Source: Actinacidiphila glaucinigra (GTDB lineage: Bacteria > Actinomycetota > Actinomycetes > Streptomycetales > Streptomycetaceae). Taken from it: a stretch of 60,969 bases of DNA. The position numbers and the translations under genes were made by a program. Below the pieces are notes generated by a model. It was not told the DNA's origin and searched no databases. It saw nothing but the letters and a program-made list of their open reading frames with translations. Within the stretch, counting starts at the first letter, position 1; each line of letters begins with the position of its first letter. Below, piece by piece: positions 33,580 through 42,228 of the stretch. Where the stretch lies: NCBI RefSeq assembly GCF_900188405.1, contig NZ_FZOF01000038.1, positions 1-60,969 of the forward strand. Reading direction: 5' to 3'.

Positions 33580-35844
33580 CTACAGGCCCCTCGCGCGGTT
33601 CCGGCCGTCGCCGTAGTCCAGGTTGGCCTGGTGGTACACCGCGTCGCCGAGATCGGTGATCTGCCCTTCCGTGAGGCCGGCCTCCCGGCCGGCGGTCGCG
33701 GTCGCGTCCTTGATCGCCTGGGCTCCGGTCTCGCGCTTGGACTCCAGTTCGTGGCGCGCCTCGTCGCCCGCCTCGTCGCCGGAGTCGCGCGTGTAGTGCT
33801 CGACGACCGCCGCCTGGATGTCCTCCACCACCCAGCCGACCGCGTCCCCCGCGACGGGGATCTTGCTCGTGCCCATCCCCACGACCCGGCCGACCCACTT
33901 GTCCCCGGTCTCCAGGCCCTTGTTGAACTCCTCGTCGGAGGCGATCCTGTCGTCGTAGACCGCCTGGGAGCGTGATTCCTCCATGATCCCGCTGATCAGG
34001 GCGCCGGGAGCCACCAGGTCCTTGACCTTGTCGGTCGGGACCTCGCCACCGGTGCGGCCGTCGAGTGCGCCGGTCACCACTTGCGTGGTGACCGCCTGCT
34101 GGGCGTTGCCGATGGCTCCGTAGGCGTCGGGGTCCTTCGACACCGCGCCGATGAACGTGGACAGCGGCCCGTCGTTGAGGTCCTGCAGACCGGCGTCCTT
34201 GCCGTAGGTGGTGAAGTTGTCGCTGTCCCCTGCCATCGCCTTCTGGACGTCCCACATGTACTCGGCCGTCATGTTCCCGAGGCTGTCGGTCATCGGGGAC
34301 AGCGCGCCGCCGTCCTTGAGGCTGATCAGGCCGGGGTCGTTGCCGAACCTGTCGACCACGTCGTGCATGAGTTCCGCCTGGCCCTCGGAGTGCTTCACCG
34401 GCGGCCCGTCGAGGTCGTCGTAGGCACGTCCGGAGACCGCCGCCTCCAGGGCGTGGCCGAGCGCGTCGGGGCCGTACCGGGTGGCCTTGGCGCTCTCCTC
34501 CAGGTCGCGGGAGGCCGTGTCGGGCACCCAGTCGCGGTCGGGGTCGGTGAAGTAGTCCAGGTAGGAGTCGACGTCCTTCCTCCCGTCACCATGGTCCACC
34601 CTGACGTCGCCGCCCGGGTCGACGGTGCCGTCGCGGTGGTAGGCGATCACGTCGCCGGTGAAGAAGTCCTCGGCGGCGTCGGGGCTGTGGCCGAGGCCCT
34701 CCAGGATGCCGGTCATGGGGTCGAAGCCGTCGCCGCCCCTGCCGGAGGGGTTGGACGTGATGTCCTCGTTCAGCGAACCGCGCGGCGAGTTCTCGATCCA
34801 GATGTCGGGGTTCTCGGCCTCCAGGGAGACCGCGTGCCGCGCGATGGGCGTCAGGAAGTGCGAGTCGTACTCGCCGTAGCGCAGGATGCCGCCCAGGACC
34901 TGGTATCCGTACGGCTGGTACGGGTAGCCGGGGTTGTCGCTGACGGTGAACTTCTGGGCGCCCTGGGCGCGCAGTTCCGCGTTCCACGCGTCGGACAGAT
35001 GGGGCTGCTTGTCCGGGTCGGTGGCGGTGGCCAGGGAGTGGCCGAGGTTCTTCTGGAGTTCCTGGACCTCCTTGAAGCGCCGGGAGTCCGGTTCCTCGTC
35101 GGCCTGGGCGGTGAGGTTCGCGTAGAAGTCCAGCGTCTTGTGCGGACCGAGCTTGTCGTAGAAGCCGGTGGTGAAATCGGAATCCTCGCTGTTGGCGTGG
35201 AGGATCCGGTTCAGCTGGTCGAGTTCGGCGTCCGTCGCCCGGTCGCCCTTGGCGGCGATGGCGGTGGCCTGGTCGATCTCGACGGCGTCGAGACTGGTGT
35301 ACACGCTGGTGTTGAACGACCGGCTGTCGCCGTTGGCGTCGCGCTCCAGGGCGGCGCTCGCGGCCTCGTCAGCGGCGGTGGCCAGTTCGAGCACGCGCGT
35401 CAGGCGTGAGGAGAGCGAGTCCAGCTTGCCCTTGCGCTCGGTGGCGAAGCCCGGGGAGGCGGAGGCGGTCGGGCTGTCCCAGCGGGAGTCGACGTCCTTG
35501 ATCGCGCCGTCCTCGGAGACGTGGAAGCTGTCGGCCCGTGCCTCGTCGAGCAGTGCCTGGAGCTGCTTCTGGAACGCGGCGAACTCGGTGTGGGCGTCCC
35601 CCAGCAGCTTGGCGATGCGGCCGGCCTCGGTGGCGGCGTTCGCGTACTCCGTGCGGGCGCTTTCCATGGTGGCGAAGGCCGCGGTGGCGGCGTCGCCCTC
35701 CCAGTGGCCCTTGAGGTGGTTGATCACACGCTGCTCGAACTCGCGCTGCAGCGCCTCGTACTTGGCCGGCAGCGCGCCCCACGAGGCGGCGGCGTCGGCG
35801 AGCGGGCCGAGGTCGGCCTTGTCGAGGTAGGGGATGGACACCAT
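33580..35844 (-). CDS. Large WXG-headed ESX substrate (DUF6571-like), putative effector
   Basis: A 754-residue protein without signal peptide. The N-terminal 110 residues form a WXG100-like helical pair with Trp48-Glu-Gly50 (GHWEGDAATAAF). A long, mostly helical middle follows, and the sequence as a whole resembles the Streptomyces DUF6571 proteins linked to type VII loci. Near the C-terminus MGTSKIPVAGDAVGWVVEDIQ looks like an amphipathic or Gly-rich hairpin. Export by ESX with the small WXG protein encoded just upstream (35949-36386) is likely. Its activity is unknown, and no catalytic motif is evident. Confidence 0.72.
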   Translation of the reverse strand: MVSIPYLDKADLGPLADAAASWGALPAKYEALQREFEQRVINHLKGHWEGDAATAAFATMESARTEYANAATEAGRIAKLLGDAHTEFAAFQKQLQALLDEARADSFHVSEDGAIKDVDSRWDSPTASASPGFATERKGKLDSLSSRLTRVLELATAADEAASAALERDANGDSRSFNTSVYTSLDAVEIDQATAIAAKGDRATDAELDQLNRILHANSEDSDFTTGFYDKLGPHKTLDFYANLTAQADEEPDSRRFKEVQELQKNLGHSLATATDPDKQPHLSDAWNAELRAQGAQKFTVSDNPGYPYQPYGYQVLGGILRYGEYDSHFLTPIARHAVSLEAENPDIWIENSPRGSLNEDITSNPSGRGGDGFDPMTGILEGLGHSPDAAEDFFTGDVIAYHRDGTVDPGGDVRVDHGDGRKDVDSYLDYFTDPDRDWVPDTASRDLEESAKATRYGPDALGHALEAAVSGRAYDDLDGPPVKHSEGQAELMHDVVDRFGNDPGLISLKDGGALSPMTDSLGNMTAEYMWDVQKAMAGDSDNFTTYGKDAGLQDLNDGPLSTFIGAVSKDPDAYGAIGNAQQAVTTQVVTGALDGRTGGEVPTDKVKDLVAPGALISGIMEESRSQAVYDDRIASDEEFNKGLETGDKWVGRVVGMGTSKIPVAGDAVGWVVEDIQAAVVEHYTRDSGDEAGDEARHELESKRETGAQAIKDATATAGREAGLTEGQITDLGDAVYHQANLDYGDGRNRARGL

Positions 35845-35948
35845 GGGTACGTCAGCTCCTGTCCGTCCGTCGGGGGACGGTCGTCCGGTCCGGGCGGGTC
35901 TTCCTGCCGGGGCGATCCTCCGTGTCGTCCGGGGCCCCGCGTCCCCGC

Positions 35949-36386
35949 TCAGCCGAAGGGGGTGTGGATCGAGGCCTGGCGGGCCTGTTCCTCCTGCTCG
36001 GCGCGGGTGTAGTGGCCGGAGCTGGTGTGGAGCTTGTCACTGATGTCCTGCAGCATGCGCTTGAGGTTGACGACCTGGTCGCCCCAGCGGAGGTCCATCG
36101 TCATCAGGGAGCCCGCGGTGGCCCACGAGCCCCCTTCGGGCGGTCCCGGAGCGGTGTGCCTGTTGAGGCCCGTGACGGCGCCGAGGGTGTCCTCGTCGGC
36201 CTTGTTGTCGACGTTCTCGGTGTCACCGCGCAGTTCGACCAGCGCGTTGGCCGCTCCGTCCAGGCGCTGCGTGTCGACCTTGGCCGTTCCGGCGGACGTC
36301 CCGCCACCGCCCGGGTCGGCGGGCACGGAGTTCAGCCTCATCCGTGCGGCCCCGCCGTCCTGCGAACCGTCGAAGGGAGTGCTCAT
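35949..36386 (-). CDS. Small WXG100-like partner protein
   Basis: A 145-residue protein. The last about 80 residues form the WXG-type hairpin with Trp101-Gly102 (LRWGDQVVNL) and a YxxxE signal (Tyr126-Thr-Arg-Ala-Glu130). The tail ARQASIHTPFG echoes the EsxB ending. The first 35 residues are Gly-rich and disordered. ATG at 36386 is weakly preceded by AAAGGG. It is the first gene of a leftward unit with the 754-residue protein, which suggests that they form the exported dimer. Confidence 0.7.
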   Translation of the reverse strand: MSTPFDGSQDGGAARMRLNSVPADPGGGGTSAGTAKVDTQRLDGAANALVELRGDTENVDNKADEDTLGAVTGLNRHTAPGPPEGGSWATAGSLMTMDLRWGDQVVNLKRMLQDISDKLHTSSGHYTRAEQEEQARQASIHTPFG

Positions 36387-36720
36387 CCCTTTGTCCCATC
36401 CCCGTTGACTGCGATCCCGGCACGTCCGTCGTGACGCGGCCCGCGCGGCCTCCGGAGCCCGGCCCCGGTACCGCGCGACCATCCCAGCGAGGACATGTCA
36501 ATGGCACACGAACATACCGGATCGCCTCCAGGGCTCACCCCGCCCCCTCGTCCGCGATGGCGCCCGCGCACCGCGCCCGCGGCGGGGGACGTAGAGATCC
36601 TGGGGGAAGCCCTTCGGCGGGGGTGAAGCGGCACATGGGGAGCGGTAGCCTCGGTGGGTCGGCTGAAACCACCGCCCCTGGTGCTGAGGTACGGCGGGCG
36701 GTCCACGCGGGGGACACACA
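36387..36720. promoter_or_regulatory. Divergent control region of the two putative effector operons
   Basis: A 334-bp gap between divergent small WXG genes. It must hold both promoters. On the minus strand TTGACA (about 36498) is a good -35 but lacks a matching -10 at the right distance. On the plus strand TAGCCT (about 36648) is a possible -10. Neither pair is convincing, and no open frame is credible. Confidence 0.4.
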
Positions 36721-37071
36721 TTGGGTGACCACTTCAAGGTCGAGGTCCAGGATCTCGACCGGCTGCTGAAGCAGCTGCACGACAGCCAGGACGACATGCG
36801 CAAGGCGCTGGGCGCGCTGAAGGACGTGGGTCCGAAGAGCACGGGCAGCGAGGCGCTGGACAACGCCTGCGACGAGTTCCACGACAGCTGGGACAATGCC
36901 ATCGGGAAGATAGCCGACGGCACGGCGCAGATCGAGGAGAAGCTCAAGGCCACCAAGAACAACTACGAGGCCACCGAGCAGGCGATCCGCGATGCCATGA
37001 CGCAGGGCGCGGCTCCGAAGCCCACCCCGTCCCCGGCCCCGCAGGAGCGGCCCACGGCGGGTGCGCGATGA
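36721..37071 (+). CDS. Small WXG100-like partner protein of the rightward module
   Basis: A 116-residue helical protein starting at TTG. It has no clean WXG (the turn region reads FHDSWDNAIG, Trp near 57) but keeps the YxxxE secretion signal (Tyr82-Glu-Ala-Thr-Glu86), followed by a Pro-rich tail. Its stop overlaps the start of the 477-residue gene in ATGA, which implies equimolar translation, as expected for a heterodimer partner of that protein. Confidence 0.72.
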   Translation: MGDHFKVEVQDLDRLLKQLHDSQDDMRKALGALKDVGPKSTGSEALDNACDEFHDSWDNAIGKIADGTAQIEEKLKATKNNYEATEQAIRDAMTQGAAPKPTPSPAPQERPTAGAR

Positions 37072-38501
37072 CGGCGGCGGAATACCCCTCCATAGGCTTC
37101 GACCCGGCACCGGGGAAGCTGGAGAGCGTCGAGGACCTCAACTCCAAGCTGTCACGGGCCGCGACGGGCCTGGACAACGCCTACACCACGCTCACCGGGA
37201 TCACCAAGGGCGGCAAGACCTGGGAGGGCGAGGCGGCGAGCGCCTTCGCCGAGAAGGTCGGCGACCTGCCGCGCTACGTGGGCGACAGCCGGGACGCGCT
37301 GCGCGAGGCCTCGCTCCAACTGTCCTCGTGGCGCTCGAAACTGGCGGACTACCAGCAGAAGGCCCGGGAGTACGAGGCGCAGGCCAAGGCGGCCAAGGAG
37401 CGGGAGAAGACCGGGCAGGGCGCCTACGACCGGGCGGCGTCCGCCTACAACCAGGCGGCCGCGGACCCGGCGCTGCGCCTGGCCGGCCAGTACTACGCGA
37501 CGCAGAGCGAACTCGCCGACGCCCAGGCGAGGATCGACGCGGCGTCGAACAGGCTGAACCAGGCCGGCACGGACCTCGACTCCGCGGGCAAGCAGCTGGA
37601 GAGGGCGCAGCAGGAGCTCGAGGACATCATCAAGCGGGCCGAGGAACTGCTGGAGCACCACCAGTCCGACGCCCGGGGCATCGCGGACCGGCTGCGCAAG
37701 GCGAACGACAAGGCGCCCGACGCGGGCTTCTTCGAGGGGCTGGCCGACTTCTTCACCAAGGTCGGCCACGACATCCAGAACTGGTGCGTGAAGCACGCGG
37801 ACCTGCTCAAGCAGATCGGTGACTGGCTCAGCATCGCCTCGACGGTGATGGGCGTCCTCTCCCTGCTCACGCTCTGGTGCCCGCCCCTTGCGGGCGCCTT
37901 CGCCCTCGCCGGCGGCGCGCTGTCGCTGGGCGCGCTCGCCACGCACGGGGCGGCGAAACTCGGCGGCGCCGACGTCAGCGCGATGGACCTGATCGGTGAC
38001 GGTCTGGGCGTCATCCCCATCGGCAAGCTGGGCAAGGTCGCCATGAAGGGCGTCAAGATCCCGATGAAGCTCTACAAGGTGAACGGCAGGACCATCGCCT
38101 CCATCGAGCACGTGACCAAGATCCGGGCGCTGAAGAACGCCGGCTACACCGTCGAGAAGCTGGAGGGCAAGGTCGGTCTGCTGCGGCGGGAGGCACTGCC
38201 GGGCAGCAAGATGGTCAGCGCCGAGGGCTTCGGCAACCGTATGAAGATGGCCTGGGACAACCACGTCCTGGACACCGTCGGATCCTCCGCCAAGGAGAAG
38301 GCGCTGAGCTGGGCGGTGGACAAATTCGCCCCGCAGAGCGTGAAGAACTCCCTCGGCGCCGCCATCCGGGCCGACGGCACACTCGACCCCATGTCGTGGT
38401 GGGCCAAGGGACCGCAGGTGGCGCAGCAGGCTCCCGGTATCGTGACCGGCGTCTACAACATGTTCAACAATTCGGACACGCCTGCGGCCGGGAGGCTTTG
38501 A
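37068..38501 (+). CDS. WXG-headed ESX substrate with coiled coil and hydrophobic hairpin, putative toxin
   Basis: A 477-residue protein. The N-terminal WXG domain has Trp52-Glu-Gly54 (KTWEGEAASAF). Residues about 80-225 form a long coiled coil rich in Ala, Glu, Gln and Lys. Residues about 253-305 are hydrophobic and Gly/Ala-rich (STVMGVLSLLTLW, then LAGAFALAGGALSLGALA), as in membrane-inserting or glycine-zipper segments. The C-terminal about 150 residues (KLYKVNGRTIASIEHVTKI onwards) are a separate, unrecognised domain that would be the effector part. No signal peptide. It overlaps the upstream partner by 4 nt and the downstream gene by 1 nt (TGATG). The toxin role is inference. Confidence 0.7.
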   Translation: MTAAEYPSIGFDPAPGKLESVEDLNSKLSRAATGLDNAYTTLTGITKGGKTWEGEAASAFAEKVGDLPRYVGDSRDALREASLQLSSWRSKLADYQQKAREYEAQAKAAKEREKTGQGAYDRAASAYNQAAADPALRLAGQYYATQSELADAQARIDAASNRLNQAGTDLDSAGKQLERAQQELEDIIKRAEELLEHHQSDARGIADRLRKANDKAPDAGFFEGLADFFTKVGHDIQNWCVKHADLLKQIGDWLSIASTVMGVLSLLTLWCPPLAGAFALAGGALSLGALATHGAAKLGGADVSAMDLIGDGLGVIPIGKLGKVAMKGVKIPMKLYKVNGRTIASIEHVTKIRALKNAGYTVEKLEGKVGLLRREALPGSKMVSAEGFGNRMKMAWDNHVLDTVGSSAKEKALSWAVDKFAPQSVKNSLGAAIRADGTLDPMSWWAKGPQVAQQAPGIVTGVYNMFNNSDTPAAGRL

Positions 38502-39181
38502 TGAGCACGTCGCTCCATGAGGCGCCGGGCGTGCTCGTCGAGTTCGAATCCCCGGACGTGTTCCACGAGATCCCCCTCCACCTGCCGCCCGACGCCCTCG
38601 ACGCGCAGGTGTCCGAACTGGCCGCGCGCATCTGGCCCGGCGGCACCGACTTCCAGCGGGAGGCCACCGCCGCGGTGTACCGCGAGGTCGCCGGGTCCCT
38701 GGACGCCGACGGGGTACTGCACGCGGCCCTCGGCCTGTTCGCCACCGAGGACGACCGGATCAGCACGGCCAACCTCCTGGTGCGCATCGAGGAGACCGAG
38801 CCGGGCGACCCGGGGATCGCGGCGGCGGCGCTGCACGAGTTGCTCTCGCTGGAGCCGCACCGGGACGTCCACAAGGTGGACCTGGAGTGCGGTCCCGCCG
38901 TGGTGTCGTTCCACGCGACGGAGGTCGACGGCGAACAGGTCGCCGCCCCCTTCGCGTTCCTGCACATCGAGCTCTACGTGCCGTCGCCCTTCGGCGGCTA
39001 CCTCGTCGTCTTCTCGCTCAGCACCCCGAGCCTGGCGGACCTGCCGGTGTACGTGTCGCTGATGTCCGAGATCGGGGAGAGCGTGCACTTCGCACGCGAC
39101 CGCGGCGCTTCCGGCGGCGTCCCCGAGGGGTCACCGGAGCAGCCCAGCGCGGGCGGAGACGCCCGCTCCGTCTTCGGGTGA
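38501..39181 (+). CDS. Hypothetical cytosolic protein of the effector module
   Basis: A 226-residue protein without signal or membrane helix, starting at an ATG that overlaps the previous stop. The sequence is acidic and alternates helices with strands (VVSFHATEVDGE, FAFLHIELYVPSPFGGYLVVFSL). The tight coupling to the 477-residue protein suggests a chaperone, adaptor or immunity role. EspG-like chaperones are a formal possibility, but no homology is visible. The family is not known to me. Confidence 0.65.
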   Translation: MSTSLHEAPGVLVEFESPDVFHEIPLHLPPDALDAQVSELAARIWPGGTDFQREATAAVYREVAGSLDADGVLHAALGLFATEDDRISTANLLVRIEETEPGDPGIAAAALHELLSLEPHRDVHKVDLECGPAVVSFHATEVDGEQVAAPFAFLHIELYVPSPFGGYLVVFSLSTPSLADLPVYVSLMSEIGESVHFARDRGASGGVPEGSPEQPSAGGDARSVFG

Positions 39182-39202
39182 CACAGGACAGGACGTGATC
39201 GG

Positions 39203-39829
39203 ATGAGTGTCGTTTCGTTCCAGGTGCGGCCGCCCTCCGAGCAGGAGCGCAGACAGGCCGGTTTCAAGCTGCAGAAGGTCATCCGCCCCCGGCGGGGCGG
39301 CGAGACCGTGTACGTCGGGCACGGCGCTCCCGCCGGCGGCTCCGGGGCCGGCGCGAAGCCGCGGTTCGCGATGTACCGGGACCTGGCCGGACGGGAGACG
39401 CTCGGCTTCGTCGTACGGCCGGTGGGCGGGCAGTCGTCCGGCGGGCGGCTGTCGGTGCTCGGACCCGCCGGCGAGGAACTGGGGGAGCTGGGGACCCCCG
39501 CCAAGAGCGCGCGGTGGCGGCCGCGGTGGGAGATCAGGCTGCCGGGCGACCGGGTGCTCGCGGGGCACGGCGGCACCCTGACCTCGTGGGTGGTGTTCCT
39601 GCTGCTGTCACCGCTGTGGCTGGTCCTCAACCTGTTCTGGGCGGTCGGCGGCACCGGGGACTCCGCCTGGTCGCTGCCCGTCCGCACGGCCTGGCGGCAG
39701 GGGGTCGGTTCGCCGGCGGCGCTGAAGTACCACGGGATGTCCGAGCGGTACAAGGTCCGGACGGACCGGCTGGACGTACGGCTGGCCTACGCGCAGGCGG
39801 TCGTCCACCGGTCGCAGGGCACGGCGTGA
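39203..39829 (+). CDS. Hypothetical membrane protein of the effector module
   Basis: A 208-residue protein with a soluble N-terminal domain of beta character (ETVYVGHGAP, RFAMYRDLAGRETLGFVVRP) and one membrane helix at about 127-145 (WVVFLLLSPLWLVLNLFW). It starts 21 bp after the previous gene and ends in GTGA overlapping the next, so it belongs to the same operon. Possible roles include immunity or an accessory to secretion. No family motif was recognised. Confidence 0.65.
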   Translation: MSVVSFQVRPPSEQERRQAGFKLQKVIRPRRGGETVYVGHGAPAGGSGAGAKPRFAMYRDLAGRETLGFVVRPVGGQSSGGRLSVLGPAGEELGELGTPAKSARWRPRWEIRLPGDRVLAGHGGTLTSWVVFLLLSPLWLVLNLFWAVGGTGDSAWSLPVRTAWRQGVGSPAALKYHGMSERYKVRTDRLDVRLAYAQAVVHRSQGTA

Positions 39830-40320
39830 CGGCCCCGCCGCGTCTCGCGGCCCCGCGCAGGAACAGGCCAGGGTTGCTCGCGCAGTTCGTCCTGCAGTGG
39901 TTCTGGCTGCCGGTGTGGGCCGCGGTCGCGCTCGCCCTGGGCCTGCTCGTGGCGCTCGCGTCCGCGGGGTTCAACCCCCCGCTCGCCTGGCTCAACCCCT
40001 GGCGCGCCGTCCTCACCTGGCCCCGGTTCCGGCTTGAGTGGGCCGGTGACCCCGCCCGGTGGGACGCGTACGCGACCGAGCGGATCCGCGCCCGGATCGC
40101 CGACGCCGAGCGACGGCCCGCGGCCCACCGGGCGCACGGCGCCGACGGCGCGGCCGTGCTCGCCGTCACCGTCCCGGCCCGGCTCTTCCGCGGCGTGGGC
40201 CCGGACCGCGCCGCCGCTGTCGCGGAGGGCTGGACGGCGGAGGTACGCGGCACCGGGCGGGACCGGTGGAGTCCCGGTGCCCTGTCCCTGCGCCGGCCGC
40301 TGCCTCAGCCCGGGAGGTAG
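39826..40320 (+). CDS. Hypothetical membrane protein, last gene of the rightward module
   Basis: A 164-residue protein with one strong membrane helix (about 26-46, WLPVWAAVALALGLLVALA) and a basic, Trp- and Pro-containing C-terminal part. GTG at 39826 overlaps the upstream stop. Its 3' end overlaps that of the convergent hydrolase gene by 16 nt, so the two transcripts would be complementary there. Function unknown. Confidence 0.6.
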   Translation: MTAPPRLAAPRRNRPGLLAQFVLQWFWLPVWAAVALALGLLVALASAGFNPPLAWLNPWRAVLTWPRFRLEWAGDPARWDAYATERIRARIADAERRPAAHRAHGADGAAVLAVTVPARLFRGVGPDRAAAVAEGWTAEVRGTGRDRWSPGALSLRRPLPQPGR

Positions 40321-41000
40321 CCCACCAGCAGGTCCGCCAGTCCGTTCGGGTCGGAGAGCGCCACCAGGTGCCCGCCCGGCAGGACGTCGGCGTCGACGCC
40401 GAGCCGCTCCCGGGCCACGCGCCGCTGGAAGGCGGCGGGGAACAGCCGGTCGTCGCGGCCCACGACGACCCGGGTGGGCACGTCCGGCCAGGCGGGCAGC
40501 GGGAAGGGCAGGCCGAAGGGAGTGTCCGACTGCGGGTTCCCCCGGGCCAGGGCCTCTTCCGCCACATGCCCCGGGAGGTCGTGGAAGAACGTCACAAGGG
40601 GGTCGAACTCCCCGTCCACCGGCCGCCCCTCGGCGAGGTCGAGGGCGCGCCGGGCCTCCGGCTGGCCTGTGGCGGCCCACCACTCCCCGGCGGTCTCGCC
40701 GGGAGCCGGGACCATCGCGTTGACCAGGACAAGCAGCACGAGCCGGTCCCCGAGCCGTTCGCAGGCGAGGGGCGCGCTGAAGCCGGCCATCGACTGGGCG
40801 ACCAGCACCAGCGGCGCGCGGTCGCCCGCGGCGGCGACGACCGCGTCGGCGTACTCCCGCAGCCCCGCGTGGTCGTCCCCGGTGGGGAGGTCCACCGCGA
40901 CCGCGGCGTGGCCGCGGCGGCGTAGCTCCGGCTCGAGCAGGTGCCAGTACCAGGTGCCGCCCCCCGCGCCCGGGACCAGGACGAAGGTCGTTTCCGTCAC
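40305..41000 (-). CDS. Alpha/beta hydrolase
   Basis: A 231-residue alpha/beta hydrolase-fold enzyme. The oxyanion region LVPGAGGGTWYW (about 8-19) is followed by the nucleophile elbow AQSMAGF with Ser70. The later acid (VVGRDDRLFP, Asp near 185) and the His (PGGHLVALSDP, about 210) complete the triad. Its size and start resemble small esterases of the salicylate-binding or methylketone type, but the substrate is unknown. It overlaps the end of the convergent effector operon by 16 nt and probably forms a leftward pair with the SRPBCC gene. Confidence 0.85.
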   Translation of the reverse strand: MTETTFVLVPGAGGGTWYWHLLEPELRRRGHAAVAVDLPTGDDHAGLREYADAVVAAAGDRAPLVLVAQSMAGFSAPLACERLGDRLVLLVLVNAMVPAPGETAGEWWAATGQPEARRALDLAEGRPVDGEFDPLVTFFHDLPGHVAEEALARGNPQSDTPFGLPFPLPAWPDVPTRVVVGRDDRLFPAAFQRRVARERLGVDADVLPGGHLVALSDPNGLADLLVGYLPG

Positions 41001-41017
41001 GTTCGCCCGTCCTCCCG

Positions 41018-41422
41018 TCAGGACTTCGCCAGGACGGAGGTGAAGCTGTCCAGGATGTGGTTGGCTCCGGCCTCGGCCGTGGCGCAGTGCTCCTCCGGGA
41101 CGCCGGGCTGGTGGTAGACGACCTCGGTCCGGTCACCGCGGTCGGTGAAGGCGGCGTCCATGACGACCTCCGGCGCACCCGGGACCTCCATCGTCCACAC
41201 CAGCCGCTTGTGCAGCTCCACCTCGCGGTACACCCCGCTCAGCGGCATCTCGCCCTGCGGCGTGGTGATGGTGGCGCGCCAGGCCCCGCCGGGGCGGACG
41301 TCGCTGGCGACGGTGGGCAGCGGGGCGCCGAACCACTGGGCGAAGTACTCCGGCTCGGTCCACACCTTCCACACCTTGGCGAGCGGCGCGTCGAAGACCC
41401 GGGTAATGGTGATGTCGTTCAT
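41018..41422 (-). CDS. SRPBCC (AHSA1/START-like) domain protein
   Basis: A 134-residue single-domain protein with the AHSA1 pattern ITRVFDAPLAKVWKVWTEPEYFAQWFG at the N-terminus, GGAWRATITTPQGEMPLSGVYREVEL in the middle, and the long C-terminal helix (HILDSFTSVLAKS). These proteins form a hydrophobic cavity, and the ligand is unknown. It starts at ATG and lies 17 bp before the hydrolase on the same strand, so the two are probably co-transcribed. Confidence 0.88.
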   Translation of the reverse strand: MNDITITRVFDAPLAKVWKVWTEPEYFAQWFGAPLPTVASDVRPGGAWRATITTPQGEMPLSGVYREVELHKRLVWTMEVPGAPEVVMDAAFTDRGDRTEVVYHQPGVPEEHCATAEAGANHILDSFTSVLAKS

Positions 41423-41556
41423 GGTGCTGCCTTCCTGTTCGAGCCGGCCACCGCGGAACGGCTCCGGTGATAGGACCGGGCGGCCCGGCGAAACTCATCG
41501 GTGGCGGTGTCCGACCCGTGTGGTGTGATCGGCGGGAGCGACGAAGGGAGCGGAAG

Positions 41557-42063
41557 ATGGGCGCGCAGGTACGGATCGAGCCGTGGGCGGAGGGCGACCT
41601 CGAGCTGCTCCGGCGGGCGAACGCGCCCGCGATGATGCGGCACCTCGGCGGCCCCGAGACCGAGGAGCAGCTGCTCGTCCGCCACGAGCGGTATCTGGCG
41701 AGCGGGAGCGAGGGCGGCGGGATGTTCAGCATCGTGCTGCTGCCCGAGGGTGTGCCGGCCGGGAGCATCGGCTACTGGGAGAAGTCCTGGCGAGGCGGCA
41801 CGGTGTACGAGACCGGCTGGGGCGTCCTGCCCGAGTTCCAGGGGCTCGGCGTCGCCGCGGCCGCCGGGGAGGCCGTCATCGCCCGGGCGGCGGCCGAGAA
41901 GGGCCCGCGCTTCCTGCACGCCTTCCCCAAGGTCGACAACCACCCCTCGAACGCGATCTGCCGCAAGCTCGGCTTCACGCTGGTGGAGGAGTGCGACTTC
42001 GAGTACCCGCCGGGGCACCCCATCCGCTGCAACGACTGGCGCCTGGAGCTCTACGTGCCGTGA
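41557..42063 (+). CDS. GNAT acetyltransferase, RimJ/RimL-like
   Basis: A 168-residue GNAT protein. ATG at 41557 follows GAAGGGAG, and the longer frame upstream has no support. The acetyl-CoA region is ETGWGVLPEFQGLGVAAAAGE (about 86-106), and the C-terminal NHPSNAICRKLGFTLVEE is typical of the RimJ/RimL-type subgroup. Substrate unknown. It sits alone between leftward genes in a block of small metabolic genes that splits the type VII locus. Confidence 0.85.
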   Translation: MGAQVRIEPWAEGDLELLRRANAPAMMRHLGGPETEEQLLVRHERYLASGSEGGGMFSIVLLPEGVPAGSIGYWEKSWRGGTVYETGWGVLPEFQGLGVAAAAGEAVIARAAAEKGPRFLHAFPKVDNHPSNAICRKLGFTLVEECDFEYPPGHPIRCNDWRLELYVP

Positions 42064-42147
42064 CGCCGATCCGGACCCCGGCGGGCCCGTTCCCGCACGA
42101 CGGCGGCCGGCGCGCGGCGGCCTCCGGGGCGCTGCCCTCGGAACCGG

Positions 42148-42205
42148 CACGACCCCGTCCTGGCCGACACCGGGGGCAACCGCTTCCGCGTCGTCGGCAA
42201 GGGCT
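42148..42205 (+). pseudogene. Possible remnant of a VOC/glyoxalase-type gene
   Basis: Nineteen codons read HDPVLADTGGNRFRVVGKG, which resembles the C-terminal VLADPEGNEFCVV motif of VOC-superfamily proteins. There is no start or upstream domain, and the frame merges into the 3' end of the convergent cupin gene. The match is short, so this is tentative. Confidence 0.25.
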
Positions 42206-42228
42206 CCGGCCGGCCGCCGGCCCGTCCG

